A stretch of DNA of 12,048 nucleotides from CAZGCA01 sp964524145 (GTDB lineage: Bacteria > Hydrogenedentota > CAZGCA01). The stretch lies in contig CAZGCA010000119.1 of assembly GCA_964524145.1 (NCBI GenBank), forward strand, positions 1 to 12,048, read 5' to 3'. The position numbers and the translations under genes are program-made. The notes below the pieces were generated by a model, which did no database searches, was not told the DNA's origin, and saw nothing but the letters and a program-made list of their open reading frames with translations. Below are positions 1 to 6,899 of the stretch, one piece after another; positions within the stretch are counted from its first letter, which is position 1, and each line of letters begins with the position of its first letter.

Positions 1-47
1 ACCTTCAGGAACGCCGGGTTCCGGTGAACCTGTAGCCGGGGAACAAG

Positions 48-1457
48 GTGACTATGAACACAAAGCTGACACGACGCGAAGCGATCGGGGCCGCTGTCTC
101 GGTTGCGGGTGGTGTGGCGGGGCTGTCGTTGCCGCGGTCCGCCAGAGGCGCGGCCGGCGGCACAGGAGCGAACCGACCGAACATCATCTTCATTCTAGCG
201 GACGATCTCGGGTACGGCGACCTCGGCTGTTACGGCCAGGCGCGGATCAAGACGCCGAACATTGACAGGCTTGCCGCCGAAGGTATGCGGTTCACTCAGT
301 GTTATGCGGGCAGCACGGTGTGCGCGCCGTCGCGCTGTTGTCTGATGACCGGGTTCCACACCGGCCATGCGCTGATACGTGGTAACGCGCGGTTCCCGTT
401 GCGTCCCGAAGACGTCACCGTCGCGGAAGTACTGAAAGGTGCCGGGTACACGACGGGTATCGTCGGGAAATGGGGCCTCGGGGAACCGGAGACGACGGGC
501 GTCCCGAACCGGCAGGGGTTCGACTACTGGTTCGGCTACCTGAACCAGCACCGGGCGCACAACTACTGGCCCGATTACCTGTGGAAGAACGAAGAGAAGT
601 ATCCGCTGCCGAACGTGCTGGCTCGCGAGAACATCGCGAGCAAACGAGAAGCGTACTCGCACGATCTGTTCACGGAAGAGGCGCTCGGGTTTGTCCGACG
701 CCAGAAGGACGCGCCGTTCTTTCTCTACCTCCCGTACACGATCCCTCACGCGAACAACGAGGCCCGCCTCGAGGGAATGGAAGTGCCAAGCGACGAGCCG
801 TATACCAGCGAGGATTGGCCGCAGCAGCAGAAGAACCACGCGGCGATGATCACCCGGATGGATCGTGACGTTGGAAGGCTCATGGGGTTGTTGAAAGAGC
901 TGGGCATCGATAAGAACACGGTTGTCTTCTTCTCGAGCGACAACGGTCCGCACAAGGAAGGCGGCGCGGACCCCGAGTTCTTCGACAGCAACGGCCCGTT
1001 GCGCGGGATCAAACGCGACCTGTACGACGGCGGTATCCGCGTGCCGATGATCGCGCGATGGCCGGGCACGATCGAGGCAGGGACGGTGAGCGACCAGGCG
1101 TGGGCGTTCTGGGATTTCCCGCCGACGGCAGCCGATCTCGCCGGAACCATGTTTCCGCCGGACGTAGACGGCATATCGATGGTGCCTGCGTTGCTCGGCA
1201 ATGAGCAGAAGGACCACGACTACCTGTACTGGGAGTTTTTCGAACGCGGATTCAAACAGGCGGTCCGGATGGGCGATTGGAAAGCTGTCAACCTCGGTGG
1301 AGGCAAACCCGTCGAGCTCTATGACCTCAAGAAGGACATCGGCGAGAAGGACAACGTTGCCGACAATCATCCGGATGTCGTGGCAAAGATGAAGGTTATC
1401 TTCAAGACGGCACGGACCGAGTCAACACTGTTCCCTCGTCGTAGACGTAAACGGTAG
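48..1457 (+). CDS. Tat-exported type I (formylglycine-dependent) sulfatase, arylsulfatase A-like
   Basis: The 469-residue product matches the alkaline-phosphatase/sulfatase superfamily and should hydrolyse sulfate esters outside the cytoplasm; its substrate cannot be read from sequence. The sulfatase signature C-x-P-S-R is present as C92-A-P-S-R96, where C92 would be converted to formylglycine by a maturase not in this window. Metal and active-site residues seen are D52-D53 in ILADDLGYGD, D298-N299 in SSDNGPH, K141 in GKWG, H234 in the IPHA segment and K322. Family members often have GKWHLG; here the His is Gly143, a variant I believe is common in PVC sulfatases. The N-terminus carries a twin-arginine motif (T8-R9-R10-E-A) and a hydrophobic stretch. 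The tail ends in a basic cluster, RRRRKR. The start is uncertain: GTG at 48 (GGGGA at 38-42) or ATG at 54 (AAGGTG just upstream); neither choice alters the Tat motif. Family assignment is firm. Confidence 0.95.
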   Translation: MTMNTKLTRREAIGAAVSVAGGVAGLSLPRSARGAAGGTGANRPNIIFILADDLGYGDLGCYGQARIKTPNIDRLAAEGMRFTQCYAGSTVCAPSRCCLMTGFHTGHALIRGNARFPLRPEDVTVAEVLKGAGYTTGIVGKWGLGEPETTGVPNRQGFDYWFGYLNQHRAHNYWPDYLWKNEEKYPLPNVLARENIASKREAYSHDLFTEEALGFVRRQKDAPFFLYLPYTIPHANNEARLEGMEVPSDEPYTSEDWPQQQKNHAAMITRMDRDVGRLMGLLKELGIDKNTVVFFSSDNGPHKEGGADPEFFDSNGPLRGIKRDLYDGGIRVPMIARWPGTIEAGTVSDQAWAFWDFPPTAADLAGTMFPPDVDGISMVPALLGNEQKDHDYLYWEFFERGFKQAVRMGDWKAVNLGGGKPVELYDLKKDIGEKDNVADNHPDVVAKMKVIFKTARTESTLFPRRRRKR

Positions 1458-1465
1458 GGAACGGT
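1427..1465 (+). repeat. Inverted repeat spanning the sulfatase stop codon
   Basis: ACTGTTCCCT (1427-1436) pairs with AGGGAACGGT (1456-1465), ten pairs including one G-U wobble, around a 19-base loop. The loop itself contains CGTC-GTA-GACG. The stem covers the end of the sulfatase gene and its TAG. There is no following T-run, so it is not a classical intrinsic terminator. It may be a 3' mRNA structure or chance. Confidence 0.35.
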
Positions 1466-1506
1466 ACGGGAATTGGGAAGTTCGCTTCATTTCGGAAGAG
1501 AATACG

Positions 1507-2175
1507 ATGGCTGAGAAGCCCGGATTGCTGATACGCGCCTGGAACGTTCTGTTGCAGCGCGGGCCGTTGTCCGTCGCAGAAACTGTCATAACCAGGGTGG
1601 CGCACTTTATCTACGAGCACCACGAGGGCTACATTCTCGAACGTGACCTGCACGAACCGATCGAACAGCTCCAGGCGAAAACACCATGCGAATGCAAGTT
1701 TCTCGAGACCGACGAAGAGATCGATCAGGTTGCCACTGTCTTTTCGAACCGCCCGCGAGAGGATATCAAGGGGATGCTCGACGCTGGAAAGCGCTGTGTC
1801 ATTGTGAAAGCCGGCGAGAAGGTCGTTCGCGTCGGCTGGTCGGATTCCGGCGACGTCTACTTGCCGAAGCCGAGCGGAAGAGTGTTCAGCAAAAAGAAGC
1901 TGGTGACGTTCCCGGAGGGCTATGCCTATACCGAAGGAAGCTACACATTGCCGGAGGAGCGGCGCAAGGGGTACACGAACGCGTGCGACTCGTTCCATCT
2001 CCTGGCATTGGCGGAACTCGGTTTCCACAAGGTGATCACCACAATTGCCTGCAAGAACGAGCCGATGCTGAGAGGAGCGAAGAAGACGGGGCATCGCCTG
2101 ACCAAGAGGGTCAACTACTGTAGAATACTCGGGATTAGGTTTCGCAAGGTTGAAGACGTGACTGAACCCGATTAG
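1507..2175 (+). CDS. GNAT-like acetyltransferase-fold protein, copy 1 of a tandem pair
   Basis: A 222-residue protein without a signal peptide, probably cytoplasmic. The second half looks like a GNAT acyltransferase core: a beta segment (EGYAYTEGSYT), then P149-E-E-R-R-K-G-Y156, which resembles the acetyl-CoA pyrophosphate-binding motif A (R/Q-x-x-G-x-G/A). This is followed by a helix and the ACKN-EPMLRG segment, which resembles the GNAT beta5 V-x-x-x-N region. The first 60 residues are an amphipathic, basic region ending in a GYILERDL motif, and a CEC pair sits at 61-63. Acceptor and pathway are unknown. The ATG at 1507 is chosen for GGAAGAG (1494-1500) just upstream. It starts 49 bases after the sulfatase and ends 19 bases before its paralog, so co-transcription of the three is plausible. 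The GNAT call rests on motif resemblance only; other small acyltransferase folds are possible. Confidence 0.72.
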   Translation: MAEKPGLLIRAWNVLLQRGPLSVAETVITRVAHFIYEHHEGYILERDLHEPIEQLQAKTPCECKFLETDEEIDQVATVFSNRPREDIKGMLDAGKRCVIVKAGEKVVRVGWSDSGDVYLPKPSGRVFSKKKLVTFPEGYAYTEGSYTLPEERRKGYTNACDSFHLLALAELGFHKVITTIACKNEPMLRGAKKTGHRLTKRVNYCRILGIRFRKVEDVTEPD

Positions 2176-2194
2176 GATCGGGACTGGAGCGACA

Positions 2195-2908
2195 GTGTCA
2201 AAGAAAGAGGGTTTACTGAAGCGTGCGTGGAACGTTCTGTTGAGGCGTGGGCCGGTGTCCATCGGAAAGATCGTCATGATCAGGTTGGCACATTTTGTGT
2301 TCGAGCACCATGAGGGTTACATACTCGAACGTGACCTGAACGAACCGATAGACCAGTTCGAGGCGCAAACGCCGTGCGAATGCAAGTTCCTGGACGACGA
2401 AACGGAGATCGACCAGCTTCTTGCCGTCCAGCCCAAGCGTACGAGAGAGATCATCCAGGACCGACTGGCAGCCGGGAAACTATGCAACATTGTGAAAGTC
2501 GGCGATAAGATCGTCCACGTTACATGGGGAGATTCTGGCGACGTATACCTTCCGAACCCGAGCGGGAGGGTTTTCGGCAAGAAGAAGGTCGTCACGTTTC
2601 CGGAAGGATACGTTTACAGAGAGGGTAGCTACACGCCGCCGGAGGAGCGGCGGAAGGGATACTCGAAAGCCAGTTCCTCGTTCAGTTTTGGAGCGATACG
2701 CGATCTTGGTTTCCATACGGCGATCGCCACAGTGGCCTGCAAGAACATACCGATGTTACGGGGCATGGTACTATTCAAGTATCTCCTGAAGAAGAAGGTC
2801 ACGTATGTCAGAGTGCTTGGGATCAAGTTTCGCAAGGTCGAGGATGTGACCTGGGACGACGCCCCGCCGGAGGTGCGCGATTACGCAGCCCGGACACCCC
2901 GGAGGTAG
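2195..2908 (+). CDS. GNAT-like acetyltransferase-fold protein, copy 2 of a tandem pair
   Basis: A 237-residue paralog of the upstream gene. By hand it aligns without any gap over 222 residues, with about 142 identical (64%). The most conserved blocks are the GYILERDL segment, TPCECKFL, the DSGDVYLP-PSGRVF region, the candidate acyl-CoA loop P149-E-E-R-R-K-G-Y156, ACKN-PMLRG and the GI-FRKVEDVT end. Divergence is concentrated at 75-92 and 191-201 (by analogy the latter may line an acceptor pocket; this is inference). Copy 2 alone has a 15-residue tail after the aligned part. The start is GTG at 2195 with GGAG at 2186-2189; no in-frame ATG fits as well, and alignment to copy 1 supports it. The last 28 bases overlap the 3' end of the opposite-strand TPR lipoprotein gene. 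No signal peptide; function unknown beyond the proposed acyltransferase fold. Confidence 0.7.
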   Translation: MSKKEGLLKRAWNVLLRRGPVSIGKIVMIRLAHFVFEHHEGYILERDLNEPIDQFEAQTPCECKFLDDETEIDQLLAVQPKRTREIIQDRLAAGKLCNIVKVGDKIVHVTWGDSGDVYLPNPSGRVFGKKKVVTFPEGYVYREGSYTPPEERRKGYSKASSSFSFGAIRDLGFHTAIATVACKNIPMLRGMVLFKYLLKKKVTYVRVLGIKFRKVEDVTWDDAPPEVRDYAARTPRR

Positions 2909-3474
2909 CTGCGGAGTTGATGAAGCCGCACGTTGTAATAGTCAGCGAGTTCAGCGATCTCTCGATTCTCCGGATCAAGCTTCGCTCCCTGTTTCAGGTA
3001 TCCCAACGCTGAACTCAACAGTTCCGCACCGGCCGGCAGATCAAGCTGAAGATTGATCCGCAACAATGCACGGTACGCACTTGCCTTTCCCGTCCCGAGC
3101 AGGATCTTCGCCTTTACTTGGTCGAGGGGCAATGCTTCAAGTTCCGGGCCTGCTTTCGCGAGCTTGTCCGGGGTCTCGTTCAGCATTTCGAGCGCGAGCT
3201 TGAATTCCTCCTCCGCGACCAGCGGCCAGGGCGGATCAGTTTCGAGGTAACATCTGCCCAGGTAGTAGTGCGCCATTGCCAGGGATGGATCGTCTATCAG
3301 TGCCTTGTTGAACAGAATGAGTGCTTCGTCCACCCGCCCGTCAGAGAAGTGTTTCACGCCGTTGCGGTAGGCTTCGAACGCGCGCTTCTCCACGCTGCAC
3401 CCAACGAGCGGCCCCACACAGGTCGTCAGGAGGAAACCTGCAATAATGATTCTTGAACGTCTGTGCTGATACAT
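2881..3474 (-). CDS. TPR-containing lipoprotein
   Basis: About 197 residues from ATG at 3474; a TTG at 3480 would add two. A basic start (HRRSR), a hydrophobic stretch and a lipobox L-V-G-C (Cys at residue 26 of the ATG form) mark a lipid-anchored exported protein. The mature part carries a tetratricopeptide repeat: GVKHFSDGRVDEALILFNKA followed by the D-P-S-x-A-x-A-H-Y-x-L-G-R-C-Y pattern. Further TPR-like helices follow, with a second A-x-Y-x-A-L-L-R-I-N unit and a final K-L-D-P-E-N turn. TPRs bind other proteins, so this could be an adaptor for the two trypsin-PDZ proteins upstream, whose operon it closes. Its start lies 18 bases past the stop of the gene before it and has no strong ribosome site, which suggests translational coupling. 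Its 3' end overlaps the convergent GNAT-like gene by 28 bases, so no terminator fits between them. Confidence 0.85.
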   Translation of the reverse strand: MYQHRRSRIIIAGFLLTTCVGPLVGCSVEKRAFEAYRNGVKHFSDGRVDEALILFNKALIDDPSLAMAHYYLGRCYLETDPPWPLVAEEEFKLALEMLNETPDKLAKAGPELEALPLDQVKAKILLGTGKASAYRALLRINLQLDLPAGAELLSSALGYLKQGAKLDPENREIAELADYYNVRLHQLRSYLRGVRAA

Positions 3475-3492
3475 CAGCAACTGGAATATGGT

Positions 3493-4989
3493 TCAGCGAT
3501 CCTCAGACCAACGGGGTTCGAGCTTGAAGAACCCCGTCCGCACGCCACGCTGCACAAACATCAGCACCTGCCCGGCCTTTTCGTTCTTGATCTGTGAGAG
3601 AACGGCTTTGAAGTCCTCTAACGAGCCGACCTTCTTGCCGTCTATCTCTTTGATAATGTCGTTAGTTGCGAGCCCGGCGAGCGATGCCCATCCTCCGCGT
3701 TTAGCCCTGTGGATCACCACCCCTTCAGTGTCGGGGTCGAGCTCGCTGAATATGATGAAATCCGCTGTAATCTCTCTTACCGTCAAACCGAGATCCTTGT
3801 CCTCGTACTGTTCGGCGTCGCCCGAGTCTTTAGGGCTCTCGCCTAGCGTCAGCTCGACAGTCTGCTGTGCTCTTTCACGCCAGATGATCAAAGGCACCTT
3901 CGTCCCTACATCGGTGTCGCGGACCATCTTGGTGAAGTTGACGACGTCGCGGTCGAGTCTTGCGGTCACGGGAATATCACCGAACTTGAGTATGACGTCC
4001 CCCTCCTGAATCCCGGCTTGCTCTGCAGGCGCGCCCTTGACGATAGTGCTCACGATTATCCCGCCGGGCGAGTCCAACCCGAGGTACCCGGCGAAATCCT
4101 CGGTCAACGGTTGTGTGAAGATGCCCATCCACGCGTGCTTCTCCTCCTCCTCCTCGGTAGGCGGGTTCGCTATAAGATGAGCGAAGATGTCGGACGTGTA
4201 GATCAACGGCGTGCCGTACCGGACGTAGATCTCTCCGCCTTCGGTAGGCGACAGATCGTATCCTACCACGCCAACCACTTCGCCGGCGGTGTTGATGACA
4301 GGCCCGCCGCGAAGCCCAAAACGCGGTGGCATGTCCGTGACATAGACGCTGCGCGGCCGCTCGATGGCAGAAGTCACCCGAGCGATGTCATAGGTTCGTT
4401 CGAAGTCAAGTTGCTGGGTCGAAATACCCATCACCATCACCTCATCGGCGAGGTCGATCACGGGCTTCTCGGCGAACCGTACGTAAGGAAACTCGACGCC
4501 TTCCTCGTTGTTGATCCTGAAGAACATCACGTTTACCTTCTTATCCTTCTCCAAGGCTTCAGCGTCGTACTTCTCTCCTGAAGCGAGTTCGACGGTAACG
4601 TTGAACGGTTTCTGCTCGCCGACGTACACATGACCGGGAGCCATCACGAGGCCCGCCTCGCTCACGAGCACGCCCAGGCAGTATCCCCGCCGCTTCGTCT
4701 TCTCCTGCCCGGAGCGACTGTAGTACTCGAAGGCGTATCTCACCACGGCCAACGCGTCCTCGATCTGGCGGTATGTTTTGCGGATCTGCGCCGGGCTGAA
4801 CCGTTCCGCACTCTCCTCGGCCACGTAAGCGAGACCGTGACGCTGCAACTCGGGCAAGTCCACGGCGCTCTCTTCGGGTTCCGTGGCTTCTTGTGCCGCA
4901 GGCGACAATGTGCAATAGCCGAGCCAGGCAAACGGCACCAACGAGCAGAGAACAAGGACGCGCTGCAGCCGCCTCACCATTCTGCTCAT
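3493..4989 (-). CDS. Exported trypsin-PDZ protein, predicted catalytically dead HtrA/Deg paralog
   Basis: A 498-residue protein: basic start and hydrophobic segment (about 11-28), a trypsin-like region (about 75-275), a poly-Glu linker (279-283) and two PDZ domains (about 286-378 and 398-490). It follows the HtrA layout, but the triad is broken. The His position is kept (H120, in APGHV). The Asp of the usual D-x-A-V/L strand is N153 (DKKVNVMFFRI). The GNSGGP motif reads G-L-R-G-G-P, putting Arg227 (codon CGC, 4309-4311) in place of the nucleophilic Ser. Proteolysis by the normal mechanism is therefore not expected; a regulatory, chaperone or scaffold role is inferred. The reading frame is intact and PDZ features are well kept, which argues against simple decay. 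ATG at 4989 overlaps the TGA of the upstream active paralog (ATGA), so the two are probably made together. Their C-termini end alike, in (I/L)EPR followed by an aromatic residue, which suggests duplication. Confidence 0.9.
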   Translation of the reverse strand: MSRMVRRLQRVLVLCSLVPFAWLGYCTLSPAAQEATEPEESAVDLPELQRHGLAYVAEESAERFSPAQIRKTYRQIEDALAVVRYAFEYYSRSGQEKTKRRGYCLGVLVSEAGLVMAPGHVYVGEQKPFNVTVELASGEKYDAEALEKDKKVNVMFFRINNEEGVEFPYVRFAEKPVIDLADEVMVMGISTQQLDFERTYDIARVTSAIERPRSVYVTDMPPRFGLRGGPVINTAGEVVGVVGYDLSPTEGGEIYVRYGTPLIYTSDIFAHLIANPPTEEEEEKHAWMGIFTQPLTEDFAGYLGLDSPGGIIVSTIVKGAPAEQAGIQEGDVILKFGDIPVTARLDRDVVNFTKMVRDTDVGTKVPLIIWRERAQQTVELTLGESPKDSGDAEQYEDKDLGLTVREITADFIIFSELDPDTEGVVIHRAKRGGWASLAGLATNDIIKEIDGKKVGSLEDFKAVLSQIKNEKAGQVLMFVQRGVRTGFFKLEPRWSEDR

Positions 4990-6404
4990 TGCTCCGTCCC
5001 GGTCGCCGAGTCGCCACCATCTTCGTAACGGGGTTCGATCAAGACGTACCTGAAAAGTGGGCCGCGTTTCACTCGCAGCAGCACGAGTTCCTTTTTCTCC
5101 TCTTGAAGCCTGCCATATATCGTGCTGAATTTGTCGGAGTCGTCGACCTTTTCGCGTTCAACATGGAGTATGATGTCCCCTTGTGCCAGCCTCGCATTAG
5201 CGGCAGCACCACCCACCTGAACGCCCGAGACATACACGCCGGTCTTGCCCTCGAGCTTGTGCCGTCTCGAGAGCGATTCGGTCATCTCGCGAACCGTACA
5301 CCCCCACTGTTCGCACTCGATGTCGTCGGTCTCGAACTTGCCTTTCTCCTTGGTTACGAGCTCGACCTGTTGCTGTTTTCCGTCGCGTATCAGCTCCACC
5401 ACAACGCGCTTGTCCACGGGCGTGTTTGCGATCAGGTTGCGCACGACAACAAGATCCTCCTCGAACTGTGCGGACAGCGGTTGGCCGTCAAAGACGACGA
5501 GTATGTCTCCGGAGACGATGCCCGCCCGCTCGGCAGGCGAGTTCTCTGCAACGCCGCCGACCAGAACGCCTTCCATGGGCTCTTCCCTGGCGATGGTCTC
5601 GAGCTCCTGCAGTTCCACGCCAATCCAGCTACGGGTCACCTTGCTGTCGGCGATGATCTGGTCGGCGACCGCTTTGGCAACATTTATAGGGACGGCAAAT
5701 CCCAGGTTGTCCGCGCCGAGCACCTTGCGCGAGTTTATGCCGATGACGTTCCCCTCGAGGTTTACGAGCGGGCCTCCGCTGTTGCCCGGGTTGATAGCGG
5801 CATCCGTCTGTATCCACAAATGATAGGGGGAACCGGCCTCGCCTCCGTCTGAGGGAAAGTACCTGTCCGTGGCGCTCAACGCCCCCACGGACACCGACCG
5901 CGACAAGCCGTGCGGGCTGCCCATCGCCATCACTTGTTCGCCGACGTTCAGCTTGTCCGAATCGCCTATCTCGGCGTAGGGTAGCTCATCACCGACTTCC
6001 GCGGGATCCAGTTGTAACACGGCGATGTCCGTGTACGGGTCCGTGCCGATAACCTGCGCGTAGATTTCTTTCTTGTTGAAGAGCGTGCAGCGGATTTCTT
6101 TCGTCCGCTCTGCTACATGGCTATTGGTGAGGAGGTGGCCGTCGGGGCTGATTATGACGCCACTGCCCGTAAGCGGCATCCCTTTCCGCTCGCCCCGTTC
6201 GTAGTACTCTCTGACGGGCTCGAGGTGAACCAGGGCGGGCCGGACCTTTTCTATAGCATCGAAAACCCTGTCCTGGACCGAGCCTTCGACGGCGACACGA
6301 ACGACCGAGCAGCCGCAGATCACTGTCGAGCACAACAGTGTCAGGACCGTGGGCCAACAGCGTCTCACGCGTTCACATCCGAAGGAGATACGCAACCAGT
6401 ACAA
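4986..6404 (-). CDS. DegP/HtrA-type serine protease (S1C), lipoprotein, two PDZ domains
   Basis: A 472-residue trypsin-like protease with two PDZ domains, about the length of classical DegP. The catalytic triad is intact: H96 in LLTNSHV, D126 in TDIAVLQL, S209 in NPGNSGGPL (AGC at 5778-5780). PDZ1 spans about 258-350 and PDZ2 about 370-465. It should degrade or chaperone misfolded envelope proteins. An I-C-G-C lipobox places lipidated Cys32 after a hydrophobic stretch, so it is probably membrane-tethered in the periplasm, unlike soluble DegP. The start is uncertain: TTG at 6404 (AAGGGGGT upstream at 6416-6423) gives a long n-region, while GTG at 6368 gives a compact lipoprotein signal beginning M-R-R-C-W-P. 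It heads a minus-strand cluster with the dead paralog (ATGA overlap) and the TPR lipoprotein. No clear promoter was found directly upstream; it may rely on read-through from the SCP2 gene. Confidence 0.95.
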   Translation of the reverse strand: MYWLRISFGCERVRRCWPTVLTLLCSTVICGCSVVRVAVEGSVQDRVFDAIEKVRPALVHLEPVREYYERGERKGMPLTGSGVIISPDGHLLTNSHVAERTKEIRCTLFNKKEIYAQVIGTDPYTDIAVLQLDPAEVGDELPYAEIGDSDKLNVGEQVMAMGSPHGLSRSVSVGALSATDRYFPSDGGEAGSPYHLWIQTDAAINPGNSGGPLVNLEGNVIGINSRKVLGADNLGFAVPINVAKAVADQIIADSKVTRSWIGVELQELETIAREEPMEGVLVGGVAENSPAERAGIVSGDILVVFDGQPLSAQFEEDLVVVRNLIANTPVDKRVVVELIRDGKQQQVELVTKEKGKFETDDIECEQWGCTVREMTESLSRRHKLEGKTGVYVSGVQVGGAAANARLAQGDIILHVEREKVDDSDKFSTIYGRLQEEKKELVLLRVKRGPLFRYVLIEPRYEDGGDSATGTEQ

Positions 6405-6422
6405 ACCGGGACTACCCCCTTA

Positions 6423-6443
6423 AAATGTGTCCGAAACACATTT
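6423..6443. repeat. Perfect 8-bp inverted repeat upstream of the HtrA-type gene
   Basis: AAATGTGT (6423-6430) and ACACATTT (6436-6443) form a perfect inverted repeat around CCGAA, in the gap between the SCP2 stop and the protease start. On the minus strand it lies 12 bases or more upstream of the TTG start. It is AT-rich in a GC-rich region and could be an operator or a weak attenuating hairpin. There is no poly-U tract, only a short TTTTAA after it on the minus strand. Confidence 0.45.
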
Positions 6444-6480
6444 CCAAAGGATCGCGCGGGACGGCACACAGAGCCCGCCC

Positions 6481-6500
6481 CGCACCGATGCGCACCGATG
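6481..6500. repeat. Tandem direct repeat, two copies of a decamer
   Basis: CGCACCGATG occurs twice back to back, exactly, at 6481-6490 and 6491-6500, in the 116-base gap between the SCP2 gene and the protease operon. Ten bases is close to one helical turn, so adjacent binding sites on one DNA face are conceivable. It could equally be a slippage duplication. Confidence 0.5.
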
Positions 6501-6520
6501 AGTCACGATACGACCAGGAA

Positions 6521-6841
6521 CTACCCCAGTTGGAAGATCGTGCCCAGCTTCATGGCCAAGCCCATGTTGCCGGCTATCTTGAGCTTTCCGCTCATAAAGG
6601 CCATCTGTCCGTTGAGCTTTCCGCTGAGCACGTCAAGCCAGTCCTGTGAACTGACAGTCAGCGTAATGCTCGGGCTATCGTGTGTCCCCTCATTTACGGT
6701 CAGTTCTCCGTCCGTGATAACGGCATTCCATTCGCCGCCACCCTCTCCGGTGATGTTGAACTGATAGACTGCATTCATGCCGGCAGCTTTGTCCTTCTGG
6801 AACGTCGCGGGCATGTTATCGAACGCCTCTTTAACCGTCAC
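6521..6841 (-). CDS. Stand-alone SCP2 sterol-carrier-like protein
   Basis: A 106-residue single-domain protein matching the SCP2 fold, whose members bind lipids, sterols or fatty acyl groups in a hydrophobic tunnel. Diagnostic features are the N-terminal helix (V-K-E-A-F-D-N-M-P), the strand run N-A-V-Y-Q-F-N-I-T-G-E-G, W-N-A-V-I-T-D-G and the I-T-L-T-V-S motif. The C-terminal block then runs D-W-L-D-V-L-S-G-K-L-N-G-Q-M-A-F-M-S-G-K-L-K-I-x-G, the typical SCP2 end. No signal peptide, so cytoplasmic. The start is GTG at 6841, decided by AAAGGAGGTGA (6848-6858 on the minus strand), with about 9 bases from AGGAGG to the codon. It has a strong promoter of its own at 6900-6928. The ligand is unknown; in bacteria SCP2-like proteins act in lipid or hydrophobic-substrate handling. 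It lies upstream of, and in the same orientation as, the protease operon. Confidence 0.92.
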   Translation of the reverse strand: MTVKEAFDNMPATFQKDKAAGMNAVYQFNITGEGGGEWNAVITDGELTVNEGTHDSPSITLTVSSQDWLDVLSGKLNGQMAFMSGKLKIAGNMGLAMKLGTIFQLG

Positions 6842-6847
6842 GCTATG

Positions 6848-6858
6848 TCACCTCCTTT
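6848..6858 (-). promoter_or_regulatory. Strong ribosome binding site for the SCP2 gene
   Basis: On the minus strand this reads AAAGGAGGTGA, almost the full complement of the 16S 3' end. It fixes the GTG start at 6841. It is much stronger than the sites before most other genes here and predicts high translation. Confidence 0.85.
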
Positions 6859-6899
6859 CGAACATCCGTTTCTCCTCCCTCGTATCCACCAGCGAAGAC

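Noticed and set aside
195..1370. A 391-codon open frame on the minus strand opposite the sulfatase gene
   Set aside because: Composition is Arg/Val-rich with no recognisable domain, and it lies wholly antisense to a clear sulfatase with intact motifs. It is a GC-rich shadow frame.
1477..1500. Two alternative 4-bp hairpins (GAAG-TTCG-CTTC and CTTC-ATTTCG-GAAG), the second covering the ribosome site of the first GNAT-like gene
   Set aside because: It looks like a switch on paper, but four-pair stems are too weak and common to support a riboswitch or attenuator.
1402..2277. A 291-codon minus-strand frame covering the first GNAT-like gene
   Set aside because: The plus-strand gene has a good ribosome site and a paralog next door conserved at the protein level. 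A similar antisense frame lies opposite that paralog, as expected for a shadow.
4141..4155. (CTC)5 trinucleotide run
   Set aside because: It encodes the poly-Glu linker between the trypsin and PDZ regions of the dead protease. Such acidic linkers are common, and five units are too few to call a phase-variable repeat.
4893..5852. A 319-codon plus-strand open frame opposite the protease genes
   Set aside because: It runs antisense across two genes with intact or clearly homologous trypsin-PDZ domains, has no domain of its own, and has low-complexity composition.
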